Notes under the pieces: generated by a model | Told to the model about the DNA's origin: nothing | Databases searched by the model: none | Seen by the model: only the letters and a program-made list of their open reading frames with translations | Shown: positions 26,487 through 35,463 of the stretch, one piece after another | Position numbering within the stretch: the stretch's first letter is position 1 | Layout of the letters: each line of letters starts with the position of its first letter | NCBI GenBank assembly: GCA_964397485.1 | Contig: CAYNHT010000003.1 | Span: 1 to 64,000, forward strand | Direction of reading: 5' to 3' | From: CAYNHT01 sp964397485 | Lineage (GTDB): Bacteria > Bacillota_I > Bacilli_A > RF39 > UBA660 | DNA length: 64,000 bases | Program-made: the position numbers and the translations under genes

Positions 26487-27653
26487 ATGCATGATAATAT
26501 ATTTGCCCAGATAGACTTCGGTGCTTTAAACGAGTATATTCAAAATGATGACGTAACCGATGTTTCATATAGTAATGGTGGGCAAGTATGGTTAAAAACC
26601 TTATCAAAAGGTATATATAGAGTAGATAATCCTGCAATCAATAATGCTTTTATGGAAAAACTAGCCTTTCAGTGTGCTAACGTTATGGGAAAGACATTTA
26701 ATATGGCTCATCCTTTCTTAGATGCTGAAAGCGCTGAACTCCGTTTGAACTTTGTGCATGATTCAGTAGCACGTAATGGTGTTGCGGTAGTTATCCGTAA
26801 GACACCAGCTAAAATACGTCTTGAAAAAGAAAAAATTATTGAAGATAAGTATATTACTTTAAGTATTCATGATTTTTTAGTTAAGTGCATTGAGGGTCAC
26901 TGTAATGTTATTGTTTGCGGTGAGACTGGTTCTGGTAAAACAGAATTTGTAAAATATTTAGCCTCTAAAACTAAAGAAAATGAAAAAATTATCACAATAG
27001 AAGATACTCTGGAACTTCACCTTGATAGAATTTTCCCGCATCGTGATATAGTTGCAATGAAAACTAATAATATCGCATCATATTCAGATGTGTTAGTCAC
27101 ATGTATGCGTCAAAATCCTAAATGGATATTACTATCTGAGGTACGTAGTGCGGAGGCTGTTATGGCTGTTCGAAACTCAATATCATCAGGACATTACATT
27201 TTATCTACAATCCATGCTGATAAAGCAGCATCAATACCTAACCGTATGTACAGTCTATTAGAAACAAATCAAGATATTGAACAGTTCTTGAAATCTATTT
27301 ACAGATACATACAACTAGGTATTTATGTTAGAGGATATCAAGATAAAGTTAGTAAACGTTTCATTCGTGAAATAGCAGAAGTGACAGAATTTTATGTAAC
27401 ACCTGATAATGAGGCTAAGTACAATACAATCTATAGAAAGATGGCTGATGGAAGAGTTATCCAAAAGCGTCCTAGTGATTATTTATTCGATTATTTAGAA
27501 ATACAAGGTGTTATGTTAGATAAGAATATTATTCAACCAAGTGAAGATAAAGAAGATACTGAAATTACAGGTGAAGATATAAATACTGTGGTTGAACCAA
27601 CGAATACTAATAGTGGTATTTTCGAAGAAAAAGTTGAAGTATTGTTTGAATAA
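26487..27653 (+). CDS. tadA: CpaF/TadA-family (VirB11 superfamily) secretion ATPase
   Basis: 388 residues. All landmark motifs are present: Walker A GETGSGKT at 145-152, Asp box ITIEDTLELHL at about 169-179, Walker B-like WILLSEVR at 213-220 and His box GHYILSTIHADK at 235-246. The N-terminal domain (about 10-115) has the arrangement of CpaF/VirB11 proteins and is shorter than in GspE. The C-terminal 50 residues are acidic and variable. It is followed directly by tadB- and tadC-like genes, which points to a Tad pilus motor, but it is also the only VirB11-class ATPase in a locus with VirB4 and VirD4, so it could serve both parts. Confidence 0.9.
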   Translation: MHDNIFAQIDFGALNEYIQNDDVTDVSYSNGGQVWLKTLSKGIYRVDNPAINNAFMEKLAFQCANVMGKTFNMAHPFLDAESAELRLNFVHDSVARNGVAVVIRKTPAKIRLEKEKIIEDKYITLSIHDFLVKCIEGHCNVIVCGETGSGKTEFVKYLASKTKENEKIITIEDTLELHLDRIFPHRDIVAMKTNNIASYSDVLVTCMRQNPKWILLSEVRSAEAVMAVRNSISSGHYILSTIHADKAASIPNRMYSLLETNQDIEQFLKSIYRYIQLGIYVRGYQDKVSKRFIREIAEVTEFYVTPDNEAKYNTIYRKMADGRVIQKRPSDYLFDYLEIQGVMLDKNIIQPSEDKEDTEITGEDINTVVEPTNTNSGIFEEKVEVLFE

Positions 27654-27665
27654 AGGAGGGATATA

Positions 27666-28571
27666 ATGAGTAGTGGTGTTATTTTTATAGTTATTTCTTT
27701 TATAGTTGTTTTTATTATAGCTTATAGAAAAAATACTGGTGAGAATGTCTATAAATATATAGTTAGGCAAGTTGGAACTGCCTATGATAAATATGCCCCT
27801 TTTTCATTTAAAGTAGTTAGAGAAAAGGTAAAAGATTTAGGTCAGGAGTATACTCCTAGACAATATGCGATTCAAATTACAATTTTTGCGTTAGGATCAT
27901 TAATTATATCCTATATGTATTTCTATAGTTTGGTTATATCGCTAATGTATATGACTATATCTATAACAATAATTCCTTATTTAACATACTTAAGATGTAA
28001 GAGACTATATAGTGAGTTTATTTTTGAACAAATTCAAGTATACACAACTAACGTAATTATGGAATTTGCAACAACTCAATCATTTGTTAAATCATTAGAG
28101 GGTGTTTACGAATCTGGGGTTTTAGAAGACCCAGTAAAAAAAGATGTAAAAGCCATGATTGATTTGGCATATGAAAACGGTACTATATATGCATCTTTAG
28201 ATCATATGGATAAAAATTACAATTTTTATATAGTAAAGAACATGCATCAATTATTTTTACAAATAACTAATGAAGGTTCTAAAGATGCTGGTGCATCTTT
28301 AGAAAATATGTCTCTTGATATAGATATGTTAGTTGAAAGTGTGTATAGAGATAGATTAGACCGTTCATCATTCCATAAAAAGTTTTTACAATTTGGTATC
28401 GTTTTATACTTAATGGTAATGTTAGTACAGTTTTTATTAGGTGTAGAAACCTATATAAAAATGCTTGATAACGTTCTTGTTCAGTTGTTACTGCACTTAA
28501 TTGTCCTTGTTAATACATTATTTTTGTTAAATGGGGAAAAATATTACAATGAGAATGTGGGGGCGGAATAA
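27666..28571 (+). CDS. tadB: TadB-like inner-membrane platform protein
   Basis: 301 residues with an N-terminal helix (about 3-20), two adjacent helices (about 72-118), a cytoplasmic helical domain with QVYTTNVIMEFATTQSFVKSLEGVYESG and the conserved GSKDAGASLENMS stretch, and two C-terminal helices (about 238-285). This is the T2SSF domain arrangement of TadB. Its stop overlaps the start of tadC by one base (TAATG), showing translational coupling. It would form the membrane platform turned by the CpaF/TadA ATPase. Confidence 0.82.
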   Translation: MSSGVIFIVISFIVVFIIAYRKNTGENVYKYIVRQVGTAYDKYAPFSFKVVREKVKDLGQEYTPRQYAIQITIFALGSLIISYMYFYSLVISLMYMTISITIIPYLTYLRCKRLYSEFIFEQIQVYTTNVIMEFATTQSFVKSLEGVYESGVLEDPVKKDVKAMIDLAYENGTIYASLDHMDKNYNFYIVKNMHQLFLQITNEGSKDAGASLENMSLDIDMLVESVYRDRLDRSSFHKKFLQFGIVLYLMVMLVQFLLGVETYIKMLDNVLVQLLLHLIVLVNTLFLLNGEKYYNENVGAE

Positions 28572-29353
28572 TGGAATTTATATTTATTGCGATAATAATA
28601 CTATATATATTAGAAATTAATCGACAAGTAGATACAAAAAAATTCATTGATGATACCGAACCATATTTTCGCTTTTTAATGGAAGATGACTATAAGTTTT
28701 TATTGATGCTAAGATATGGGTCTGATGTTGATGTAAATAAATTATATACAATTAGAGTAAGAAATGGGTTAGTTGCAATTATATTTATGATTTTTGTCTT
28801 TATGACTAACCTAAATTTCATTAATGTAATATTTGCTTTTATTGTTGGATTTATTATGTTTAAATTACCATATAATAAATTGCGCAATTTTTACAAAGCA
28901 AATCTTCATCAAATTAATTTAATGTTGCCTTATTATTTGAAGAGTTTAGAAATTTTAATTCAACATTATACAGTTCCAGTAGCGCTTGGGCGTTCAATTG
29001 AAACTGCACCAGACATATTCAAACCAGGTTTAAGAAAATTAATTGCTAAAATAGAATCTGGGGATCCAACGGTTGATCCATATATGGATTTTGCGAAAGA
29101 ATACCCAGTTAGGGATTCAATGCGTATGATGAGATTGTTATATCGACTTGGTCTTGGATCGCAAGAAAATAAGCAAGATCAATTGATGATGTTTTCTAGA
29201 ACTGTGTCGGCACTTCAAAGTAAATCTAGGGAACAAAAATATCGTGATCGTCTCGATAAAATGGAAAATCAAACTATGTTAATGTTGGGGGTAACTGGTG
29301 GCGGAATAATGTTACTGATGTTACTGTCAATGATGATGATGATGCAATTTTAA
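28571..29353 (+). CDS. tadC: TadC-like inner-membrane platform protein
   Basis: 260 residues: an N-terminal helix (about 2-15), two helices near 58-95, a T2SSF cytoplasmic domain with MLPYYLKSLEILIQHYTVPVALGRSIETAP, and a very hydrophobic, methionine-rich C-terminal helix (about 236-259, LMLLSMMMMMQF). It pairs with the TadB-like protein in the usual order tadA-tadB-tadC. The coupled start suggests equal expression of both platform subunits. Confidence 0.82.
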   Translation: MEFIFIAIIILYILEINRQVDTKKFIDDTEPYFRFLMEDDYKFLLMLRYGSDVDVNKLYTIRVRNGLVAIIFMIFVFMTNLNFINVIFAFIVGFIMFKLPYNKLRNFYKANLHQINLMLPYYLKSLEILIQHYTVPVALGRSIETAPDIFKPGLRKLIAKIESGDPTVDPYMDFAKEYPVRDSMRMMRLLYRLGLGSQENKQDQLMMFSRTVSALQSKSREQKYRDRLDKMENQTMLMLGVTGGGIMLLMLLSMMMMMQF

Positions 29354-29356
29354 TGC

Positions 29357-29385
29357 TTGTTAATATTAGGCTTTTATGCTATAAT
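29357..29385 (+). promoter_or_regulatory. Internal promoter before the pilin-like gene
   Basis: TTGTTA (29357-29362), 17-base spacer ending TGC, TATAAT (29380-29385): -35 and extended -10 both fit. It would raise expression of the small pilin over the assembly genes. Confidence 0.7.
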
Positions 29386-29420
29386 TAATGTGTTGATAAC
29401 GAAAGTAAGGTGGTGATAGA

Positions 29421-29612
29421 ATGAAAGAAGCGGCAGGGGAAGCAAACTTAACAGTAGTAGCTATTATTCTAATCGGGGTAATCGCGGCTGTTGTAACACC
29501 TATTGTCACAAACATGATGAATACTACTCAAAAAAGATCATGCTGTTTAAATAACGGTGGAACTTGGGTAAATGGTAAATGTCAAGGAGCTAGTGATGTT
29601 TGTCCTAGTTAA
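29421..29612 (+). CDS. Small pilin-like protein (candidate major Flp-type pilin)
   Basis: 63 residues. A short N-terminus (MKEAAG) precedes EANLTVVAIILIGVIAAVVTPIV, one hydrophobic helix, with Gly then Glu at the boundary, which resembles Flp/archaeal-type prepilins although the classic FTLIE is absent. The last 25 residues carry four cysteines (CCLNNGG, GKCQGASDVC). GGTGG ribosome binding site and an own promoter, right after tadC, where the pilin gene is expected for a Tad locus. Assignment as major pilin rests on size, helix and context. Confidence 0.65.
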   Translation: MKEAAGEANLTVVAIILIGVIAAVVTPIVTNMMNTTQKRSCCLNNGGTWVNGKCQGASDVCPS

Positions 29613-29632
29613 TTAATAAGAGGTGTTGACTT

Positions 29633-30052
29633 ATGAGGGAAGGTATAGGAAGTGTCTTTTTATACAATATAATTATTACTTTTATAATAATAGTATTCGC
29701 TTTTTTGGCTGGAACTCTTAGTTATACTAAAGCCTTTAAAGTAAATACTAAAATAGTTAGTGCTATTGAAAAGTATGAGGGATATAATAATTTATCTAAC
29801 AACGAGATAAATAAAGCGTTGCAAACTTTAGGTTATAGAATTAGTACAAATAATACTTGCCCCAAAAGGGATGGCAAGAGTGCCATGACTAATTTATCTA
29901 ATAACTATAAGTATTGCGTATATGAATTTTCTGAAGGAAAAGGATATCGTACTTATGGAGTTGTAAGTTATATTTCTATTGATATTCCGATTATAGGTGG
30001 TTTATTACAAATACCTATATATTCAAGAACAATAAAAATGTATAATTTTTAG
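29633..30052 (+). CDS. TadE/TadF-like minor pilin (paralogue 1)
   Basis: 139 residues: MREGIGSVFLYNIIITFIIIVFAFLAG gives a single N-terminal membrane helix (about 8-28) followed by SYTKAFKVNTKIV, a helical stalk, and a C-terminal domain with two cysteines (TCPKRDG and YCVYEF) likely to form a disulphide. It is clearly related to the next gene over its whole length. Size, topology and place right after the pilin gene match minor pilins of the TadE/TadF kind. Confidence 0.65.
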   Translation: MREGIGSVFLYNIIITFIIIVFAFLAGTLSYTKAFKVNTKIVSAIEKYEGYNNLSNNEINKALQTLGYRISTNNTCPKRDGKSAMTNLSNNYKYCVYEFSEGKGYRTYGVVSYISIDIPIIGGLLQIPIYSRTIKMYNF

Positions 30053-30065
30053 AAGGTGAAGATAT

Positions 30066-30497
30066 ATGAGAGAATCAGTTGGTAATACGTTTATATTTAA
30101 TACAATTATTATATTTGTTTCGATATTAATTGCTTTATTAGTTGGTTCTCTTAGCTATTCAAAAGCTTTTAAAGTAAAAAACCGAATTGTATCAATAATT
30201 GAAAAGCATGAAGAATATAATTCAAGTGCTAGAAATGAAATTGAGGCTGCATTAGCAAGTATTGGTTATCGTGTCAATCCTAATGGCACACAATCGTGCC
30301 CTAATAGGGAAGGTGCGTCAGCTATTAATACAACTAATAGTAACTACCGTTATTGTGTGTATCTGTATGATACAGGTACCTACGGTAAAGGGAGATATTA
30401 TGGAGTTGCTGCTTATATGCACTTTGATGTTCCGATTATTGGACAATTTATTGAGTTTCCCATTTATGGAGAAACCAGAATCATTTACGTTATATAG
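30066..30497 (+). CDS. TadE/TadF-like minor pilin (paralogue 2)
   Basis: 143 residues, a tandem duplicate of the preceding gene: shared MRE(S/G)(V/I)G start, one membrane helix (about 9-28), SYSKAFKVKNRIVSIIEKHEEYN, then SCPNREGASAIN, YRYCVYLYD and DVPIIGQFIEFPIYG, matching the same elements in paralogue 1. The two cysteines are kept. The pair could form a heteromeric pilus tip or initiation complex. Confidence 0.65.
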   Translation: MRESVGNTFIFNTIIIFVSILIALLVGSLSYSKAFKVKNRIVSIIEKHEEYNSSARNEIEAALASIGYRVNPNGTQSCPNREGASAINTTNSNYRYCVYLYDTGTYGKGRYYGVAAYMHFDVPIIGQFIEFPIYGETRIIYVI

Positions 30498-30514
30498 TTT
30501 GGGAAGGTGAAAAG

Positions 30515-31513
30515 ATGAATGTAATAGTTTCTAATAAATATCAGTCAATGCTTCAAAGTTTAAATATTGACATAATTAAAAATCAATCAGGTGAATTTGA
30601 AGTAGAGGAATTGATTTCAACTTTCCAAAACTTTTATTATCAAAGAATGATTTTAGATATTACAGCAATCAAAAATTATAAAGATGTTAAGACTTTGCAA
30701 AAATTGTCTATTTCTTTGGACATGGATAAAATAATTTTATTATTAGATGATTCTGCAGAAAGTACATCATCAGACTATTTATCAAAACTAATTTCAATGG
30801 GAATTTATAATTTTACTAGAAATATAGAGGGTATAATGTATTTATATCATAATCCAAATAGTTATCGTGATGTTGCTCACATTCATCAATTAGATAATTT
30901 TAACGATGAAGATAAAACTCAATTTGTTATTAATGTTACTAACAACGGTGTTCGTATCGTTGGGGTGAAAAATGTTACTAAACAATCTGGGGCTACATCT
31001 TTAATCTACATGATGAAAAAGCAATTAGAACGAAATTATTCTGTGGTTGCACTTGAAGTTGATAAAAGGGATTTTATGTACTTTAAGGATAAAGAAATGC
31101 TTAGTGTTGTAAATGCCGAAGTAGGTAATACAATTGCTAAACACAGTGATTGTGATATTATTTTAATTGATATAAATAATAGTGTGTCAGCAGAAGGTTT
31201 GTGTCATGACATTATCTATTTAATTGAACCATCAGTTATAAAGCTTAACAAACTTATGATGCTTGATGGTAAAATATTGGAAAGACTAAAAAATAAGAAA
31301 GTTATTTTAAATCAAAGTATGCTAAGCTCTAAAGATGTGTTAGACTTTGAATATGAATCAAGAATTAAAGTTTTCTACAATATGCCACCTTTGGATGAGA
31401 GGGAAAAGGAAATTCATATTTTAAATGTGTTTTTAACAAGATTAGGGTTCGATCGTCAAAAGAGTGAAGAAACTGAGAAAAAAAATAAACTTTTAGGTTT
31501 ATTCAACATATAA
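30515..31513 (+). CDS. TadZ/CpaE-like protein with degenerate P-loop
   Basis: 332 residues, soluble. Residues 1-125 resemble the receiver-like N-terminal domain of CpaE/TadZ (DKIILLLDDSAES, ISMGIYNFTRNIEGI). Residues about 145-315 follow the ParA/MinD fold: VGVKNVTKQSGATSLIYMM at 150-168 is a deviant Walker A, and CDIILIDINN near 214-223 matches the Walker B strand. In Tad systems TadZ directs the apparatus to its place in the cell. It lies at the end of the Tad block, with the pilin-like genes before it. Confidence 0.75.
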   Translation: MNVIVSNKYQSMLQSLNIDIIKNQSGEFEVEELISTFQNFYYQRMILDITAIKNYKDVKTLQKLSISLDMDKIILLLDDSAESTSSDYLSKLISMGIYNFTRNIEGIMYLYHNPNSYRDVAHIHQLDNFNDEDKTQFVINVTNNGVRIVGVKNVTKQSGATSLIYMMKKQLERNYSVVALEVDKRDFMYFKDKEMLSVVNAEVGNTIAKHSDCDIILIDINNSVSAEGLCHDIIYLIEPSVIKLNKLMMLDGKILERLKNKKVILNQSMLSSKDVLDFEYESRIKVFYNMPPLDEREKEIHILNVFLTRLGFDRQKSEETEKKNKLLGLFNI

Positions 31514-31516
31514 TCG

Positions 31517-31545
31517 TTGACAAAAGATGGAAAATGACGTATTAT
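31517..31545 (+). promoter_or_regulatory. Strong promoter of the VirB2-like gene
   Basis: TTGACA (31517-31522), 17-base spacer, TATTAT (31540-31545), just after the TadZ-like gene and 26 bases before the VirB2-like ATG. Confidence 0.75.
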
Positions 31546-31570
31546 ATTTGGTAATAAGGGAGGTAATTTT

Positions 31571-31900
31571 ATGTTTATATTAGCGACAACAGTTCAATGT
31601 GGTGGATACAATGTACCCGTTCCAATTATTAACATAGTTCATACAATTGTTGAACTTATTAAAATTGGTGTTCCTATTTTATTAGTTATCTTTGGTATGC
31701 TTGATTTAGGAAAAGCTGTTATGGCTCAAAAAGAGGATGAAATCAAAAAAGGACAACAAACTTTTATTAAGAGATTAATCGCAGCTGCAATTGTTTTCTT
31801 TGTAATCGTAATTGTGCAGTTAGTATTCAATTTAGCTAGCGGCGGAGATGAAGCAAACATCTGGAGTTGTGTAGAAAAATTCGTTGTAACTGGTGCTTAA
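31571..31900 (+). CDS. VirB2/TrbC-like T4SS pilin family protein
   Basis: 109 residues with two membrane helices (about 22-48 and 66-88) joined by a charged loop GMLDLGKAVMAQKEDEIKKGQQ and followed by a short tail with one cysteine. This is the two-helix layout of TrbC/VirB2-type pilins common in Gram-positive conjugation systems. The loop and second helix recur at the C-terminus of the next gene. It has its own consensus promoter and a terminator behind it, as expected for a highly made structural subunit. Confidence 0.75.
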   Translation: MFILATTVQCGGYNVPVPIINIVHTIVELIKIGVPILLVIFGMLDLGKAVMAQKEDEIKKGQQTFIKRLIAAAIVFFVIVIVQLVFNLASGGDEANIWSCVEKFVVTGA

Positions 31901-31910
31901 AAAGAGAAAA

Positions 31911-31943
31911 AACAATTAATATCTATTTATTATTGTTTTTTTT
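31911..31943 (+). terminator. Terminator after the VirB2-like gene
   Basis: AAAAAACAATTAAT can pair with ATTATTGTTTTTT across a short loop, ending in a long T run. Confidence 0.7.
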
Positions 31944-31945
31944 TA

Positions 31946-31954
31946 TGTTATAAT
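31946..31954 (+). promoter_or_regulatory. Extended -10 promoter of the T4SS-type operon
   Basis: TGTTATAAT immediately after the preceding terminator, 35 bases before the next start codon. No further promoter or terminator is obvious until 44230, so a long operon is likely. Confidence 0.6.
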
Positions 31955-31989
31955 GTAGGTGGTTAATTATCGACATAGGAGTTGTGAAT

Positions 31990-33582
31990 ATGAAATTAAA
32001 TAAATATATTATTTCGTTTGTTTTATTAGGAATATTTTTTTTAGGTGGCATAAATGGTGTTAAAGCGGAAGTAGATGCAGTTAGTGGTGCTGCCCCAATA
32101 GCAGAAAACGCTTTTTATGCTAGTACTAAGTGTTGGTATGAACGTAGTAACGGTAAACAAGCTGTTATTGAAAGAAAATATACGGCTAATGGTATTGTTA
32201 ACACTGTTACTAGATATAAGAAAGATGGGAGTCTTGATGACACCAAAGATAGAACTATTGCCTTTACTGGTTTTTGGTATGTTTATAACAATACTACTGA
32301 GTGTCCAAAATCAGTTGATATAAAAGGTGGGGGATTGTTTAGTGCTGATCAAATATATCCTTTTGATTACGAAACTGAATATGTACTATATAAACAAGAA
32401 GCTACGGGAGAAAACTTATTAAATAAATTGCCTACTTGTGAGTATCAGTCAAATGTTTCTCAATATAAGGGAGAAGAATTTAAATTAATTCATACCCCAG
32501 TTTTTGAGGACTATAAAACACATTATAGTGAAATTTATGTTAAAATTCTGACATTTAAAGTTAGTGTTCAAAAGACAATCTTGCAAGATGGTGATTTTGT
32601 ATGGATAGATGAAACTAGTACCCCTTTATTGGGTGATAAAAATCAGTACACTACTACATGTCCAACATACGCACATTATAATCCACCAGGGAGTATACAC
32701 GAGTATGTTCTGACAAGTTCTTTTGATAAACCAAAAGGATGGAAAGAAGATTATATTTTAGAGAGATATGTTGATTTTTCTAGTCAAGAAGCAGCAATGG
32801 ATAAAATTCATGATGATTTCAAAAAAATTGACGATGACATATATTATGATTTATCTGATTGTTTTGATTCGCTTACAATAAATGCTTCAACCTGTGATAC
32901 GGTTAATTTAAAAAGCGGGTGTTTAACTTTAGATAAGTTAAAAAGTCTTGATCAAAAATTGGTAAGTGCTTATAACGATGCAATGGCAAAGATAAGGGCG
33001 ATTAAATTAGATGGTGATTATACAGTTAAAGATATAGAGGAAGGTAATATAAGTTCTTCTATATACAAAGGTATATCACAAAAATATGCTACTATTATAG
33101 AATCGATCAAGAAAAAATTTAGCCTTAGTAGTGAAATGATAAGTTGTGCATACTTGAAATTAGAAAATGACACAACTCTTACCGAAGAAGAAAAAGAAGA
33201 AATAACTACAGCAAGAGCAGAATCGGAAGAAGAAAGAAGCGTAATAATAAAAGAACTATCGAGAATTGATGGTAATTTTAACGTTGATCCAGGTGAATAT
33301 GATTGTAGTGTTATATTAGATGATGCGATGATAGAATGGATAGAAGCTGCATTTTTATTCATCCAAATAGGTGCTGCAGTTGTGGTTGCTGTTATGGGAA
33401 TGTTAGATTTTTCTAGAGCAGCCGTGTCAAATGATGCCGATGCGATGAAGAAGGCTTGGCAAAAATTCATTAAGAGGTTGCTGGCTTTACTTATATTATT
33501 ATTGTTACCATTTATTATTCAATTTTTATTGGGATTGATTGAAATTCCAGGTTTAACTAATACAGACCCATTATGCAAATAG
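31990..33582 (+). CDS. Ectodomain fused to C-terminal VirB2-like module
   Basis: 530 residues from ATG 31990 (AGGAG eight bases before; GTG 31984 is too close to it). A signal peptide (about 1-28, ending VKAE) precedes about 400 residues of cysteine-containing ectodomain with a helical segment from about 285 to 420. The C-terminal 80 residues hold two membrane helices separated by GMLDFSRAAVSNDADAMKKAWQKFIKRLL, closely matching GMLDLGKAV...QQTFIKRLI of the separate VirB2-like protein. So a T4SS pilin-type membrane module is fused to a large outside domain. Such a protein could cap or anchor the VirB2 polymer. Confidence 0.75.
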   Translation: MKLNKYIISFVLLGIFFLGGINGVKAEVDAVSGAAPIAENAFYASTKCWYERSNGKQAVIERKYTANGIVNTVTRYKKDGSLDDTKDRTIAFTGFWYVYNNTTECPKSVDIKGGGLFSADQIYPFDYETEYVLYKQEATGENLLNKLPTCEYQSNVSQYKGEEFKLIHTPVFEDYKTHYSEIYVKILTFKVSVQKTILQDGDFVWIDETSTPLLGDKNQYTTTCPTYAHYNPPGSIHEYVLTSSFDKPKGWKEDYILERYVDFSSQEAAMDKIHDDFKKIDDDIYYDLSDCFDSLTINASTCDTVNLKSGCLTLDKLKSLDQKLVSAYNDAMAKIRAIKLDGDYTVKDIEEGNISSSIYKGISQKYATIIESIKKKFSLSSEMISCAYLKLENDTTLTEEEKEEITTARAESEEERSVIIKELSRIDGNFNVDPGEYDCSVILDDAMIEWIEAAFLFIQIGAAVVVAVMGMLDFSRAAVSNDADAMKKAWQKFIKRLLALLILLLLPFIIQFLLGLIEIPGLTNTDPLCK

Positions 33583-33597
33583 AGAGGTGGAGATTTT

Positions 33598-35442
33598 ATG
33601 GATTGGTTAGAGAGTATTGTTAGATTCCTATTTGCATGGATAGACAAGATTATTGCTTGGGTAATAGAACAAGCATATTCTCTTTTTATACTAATATCTG
33701 ATACTAATATCTTCAATCAACAAGTTTTAGAGATGTTTAGTAGGAGAGTATATGCCTTACTTGCAATATTTATGTTATTTAAATTAGCGTTTTCGCTAAT
33801 TAATTATATTATAAATCCTGATGATTTTACTGATAAAAGTAAGGGGGCAGCTAAGCTCATAACAAATGTTTTTATTGTGTTAGGACTTATTGTTACCGTA
33901 CCTTACATGTTTAAATTAGCTTATGATTTTCAAGGGTTAGTGGTAAAAAATAGTGTCATTCAAAAAGTTGTGTTAGGTGTTGGTGGCGCTAGTGTTAAGG
34001 ATGACCAAACGCCTGGGAAAATTATGGCATTTACTGTGTATAGTGCGTTTGTTACACCAAATCCAAATTATCCAGGTATGGATGATAAGTGTGATGAATT
34101 ATATTCAAAGCGTGAGGTTAGTCCTGATTGTGAAGATATTGTAAGATCAGCTGCTGGGCCGAATGGACCATTAATTTTGAAAAATGCAGTTGATGCATAT
34201 GATAGTCAATCTCTATTAAATTATGATTTAATAGTTAACGCGAAAACGAACAAACAATTTTTATTTAATTATACACCTATTATATCTAGTATATGTGCTG
34301 GTATAGTAGCATGGATAATTTTGATTTTCTGTATTGATATAGCAATTCGTGTTGTAAAACTTGGGTTCTTACAACTTATTGCTCCGATACCTATCATTTC
34401 ATATGTAGATCCAAAAAGTTCAAAAGAGGGGATGTTTAAAAAATGGACTAAAATATGTTTCTCAACATATGCAGATTTATTTGTCCGTTTGATTGCAATC
34501 TCATTTGCGATTTTCATTATAAACATAATAGGAACCGGAGAAATAACTAAGATTAGTAAACCTGATGAAGTTATTAGTTTTACTACACATCCATTTGTTA
34601 AGATTTTCATTCTCTTAGGAGCATTAATGTTTGCTAAGCAAATACCGAAATTAATTGAAGATTTAACTGGTGTTAAAATGGGTGATAGTTTCACTTTAAA
34701 TCCTATGAAAAAAGTAGGAGCATCACCATTTGCTGCTGCCGCATTAGGTGGTGTTGGTGGTCTTGTAGGTGGTGGACTTGCTAATGCTTATGCTGCTGGT
34801 AGTAATATGAGAAAGACTATTGGTGAAAAAGGATTACGAGATGCATTTACTGGAGGGAAAACTGGTGTTAGAGGATTCATGCATGGTGCTGGAACAGTTT
34901 TTGGTGGAGCCGGTACAGTTATTGCTGGTGGTGCAAGTGGTATGTTTAGAGGTGGCGGAGCCGCAGCTAAAGATAAAAATGTTGGCGGAGGTATTGTCAA
35001 AGGGATTAAGGGTTCTGTTGACGCTCGTGATATACGTGATGCAAGGCAAGAAGCAGACTATGGTATAGCAACTAGAGGAATGGATACTATTAGAGGAATG
35101 GCTGGTGTAGATACGCAAGCTAAGGAAAGAGCAAATGAAATAAAAGGTAAGATAACTAACTTACAAAGACAACAAGCTCAATATGATAGTATTGCCGAAA
35201 ATATTGCTGTTACAAACAATTATACTCCTGAGAAAATTACTCAACTTTCTCAAGCATCAAGACAAGAGTTGCCTGGAGGAGTTGTTCAATACCGTGATGC
35301 TGCTGGTGCAACGATTACAGATGCTAACGAGATTAAATACTTAGAAGCAGTTACACGTTCTAGCAAAACAAGTGTTGAAATTATTAAAACTAATAAAAAG
35401 TTAAAGATTTATGAAGCTGAAAACAATAAAAAGACAAGTTAA
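33598..35442 (+). CDS. VirB6/TrbL-like polytopic channel protein
   Basis: 614 residues. Membrane helices are near 15-35, 53-72, 85-108, 225-250, 253-275, 295-318 and 332-350. The WIILIFCIDIAIRVVKLGFLQLIAPIPIISYVDPKSS segment is characteristic of TrbL/VirB6-type proteins of Gram-positive T4SS. Residues about 375-470 are Gly/Ala-rich (GGVGGLVGGG, FGGAGTVIAGGASG), and the last 150 residues are charged and partly coiled coil, probably cytoplasmic. It would form the inner-membrane pore of the secretion channel. Shown as separate pieces below. Confidence 0.8.
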   Translation: MDWLESIVRFLFAWIDKIIAWVIEQAYSLFILISDTNIFNQQVLEMFSRRVYALLAIFMLFKLAFSLINYIINPDDFTDKSKGAAKLITNVFIVLGLIVTVPYMFKLAYDFQGLVVKNSVIQKVVLGVGGASVKDDQTPGKIMAFTVYSAFVTPNPNYPGMDDKCDELYSKREVSPDCEDIVRSAAGPNGPLILKNAVDAYDSQSLLNYDLIVNAKTNKQFLFNYTPIISSICAGIVAWIILIFCIDIAIRVVKLGFLQLIAPIPIISYVDPKSSKEGMFKKWTKICFSTYADLFVRLIAISFAIFIINIIGTGEITKISKPDEVISFTTHPFVKIFILLGALMFAKQIPKLIEDLTGVKMGDSFTLNPMKKVGASPFAAAALGGVGGLVGGGLANAYAAGSNMRKTIGEKGLRDAFTGGKTGVRGFMHGAGTVFGGAGTVIAGGASGMFRGGGAAAKDKNVGGGIVKGIKGSVDARDIRDARQEADYGIATRGMDTIRGMAGVDTQAKERANEIKGKITNLQRQQAQYDSIAENIAVTNNYTPEKITQLSQASRQELPGGVVQYRDAAGATITDANEIKYLEAVTRSSKTSVEIIKTNKKLKIYEAENNKKTS

Positions 35443-35463
35443 ATAAAAAGGGTGTGATATTAG

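Noticed and set aside
34788..35118. Open frames opposite and within the Gly/Ala-rich part of the VirB6-like gene
   Set aside because: They arise from the low-complexity GGT/GGA codons and have no start signals.
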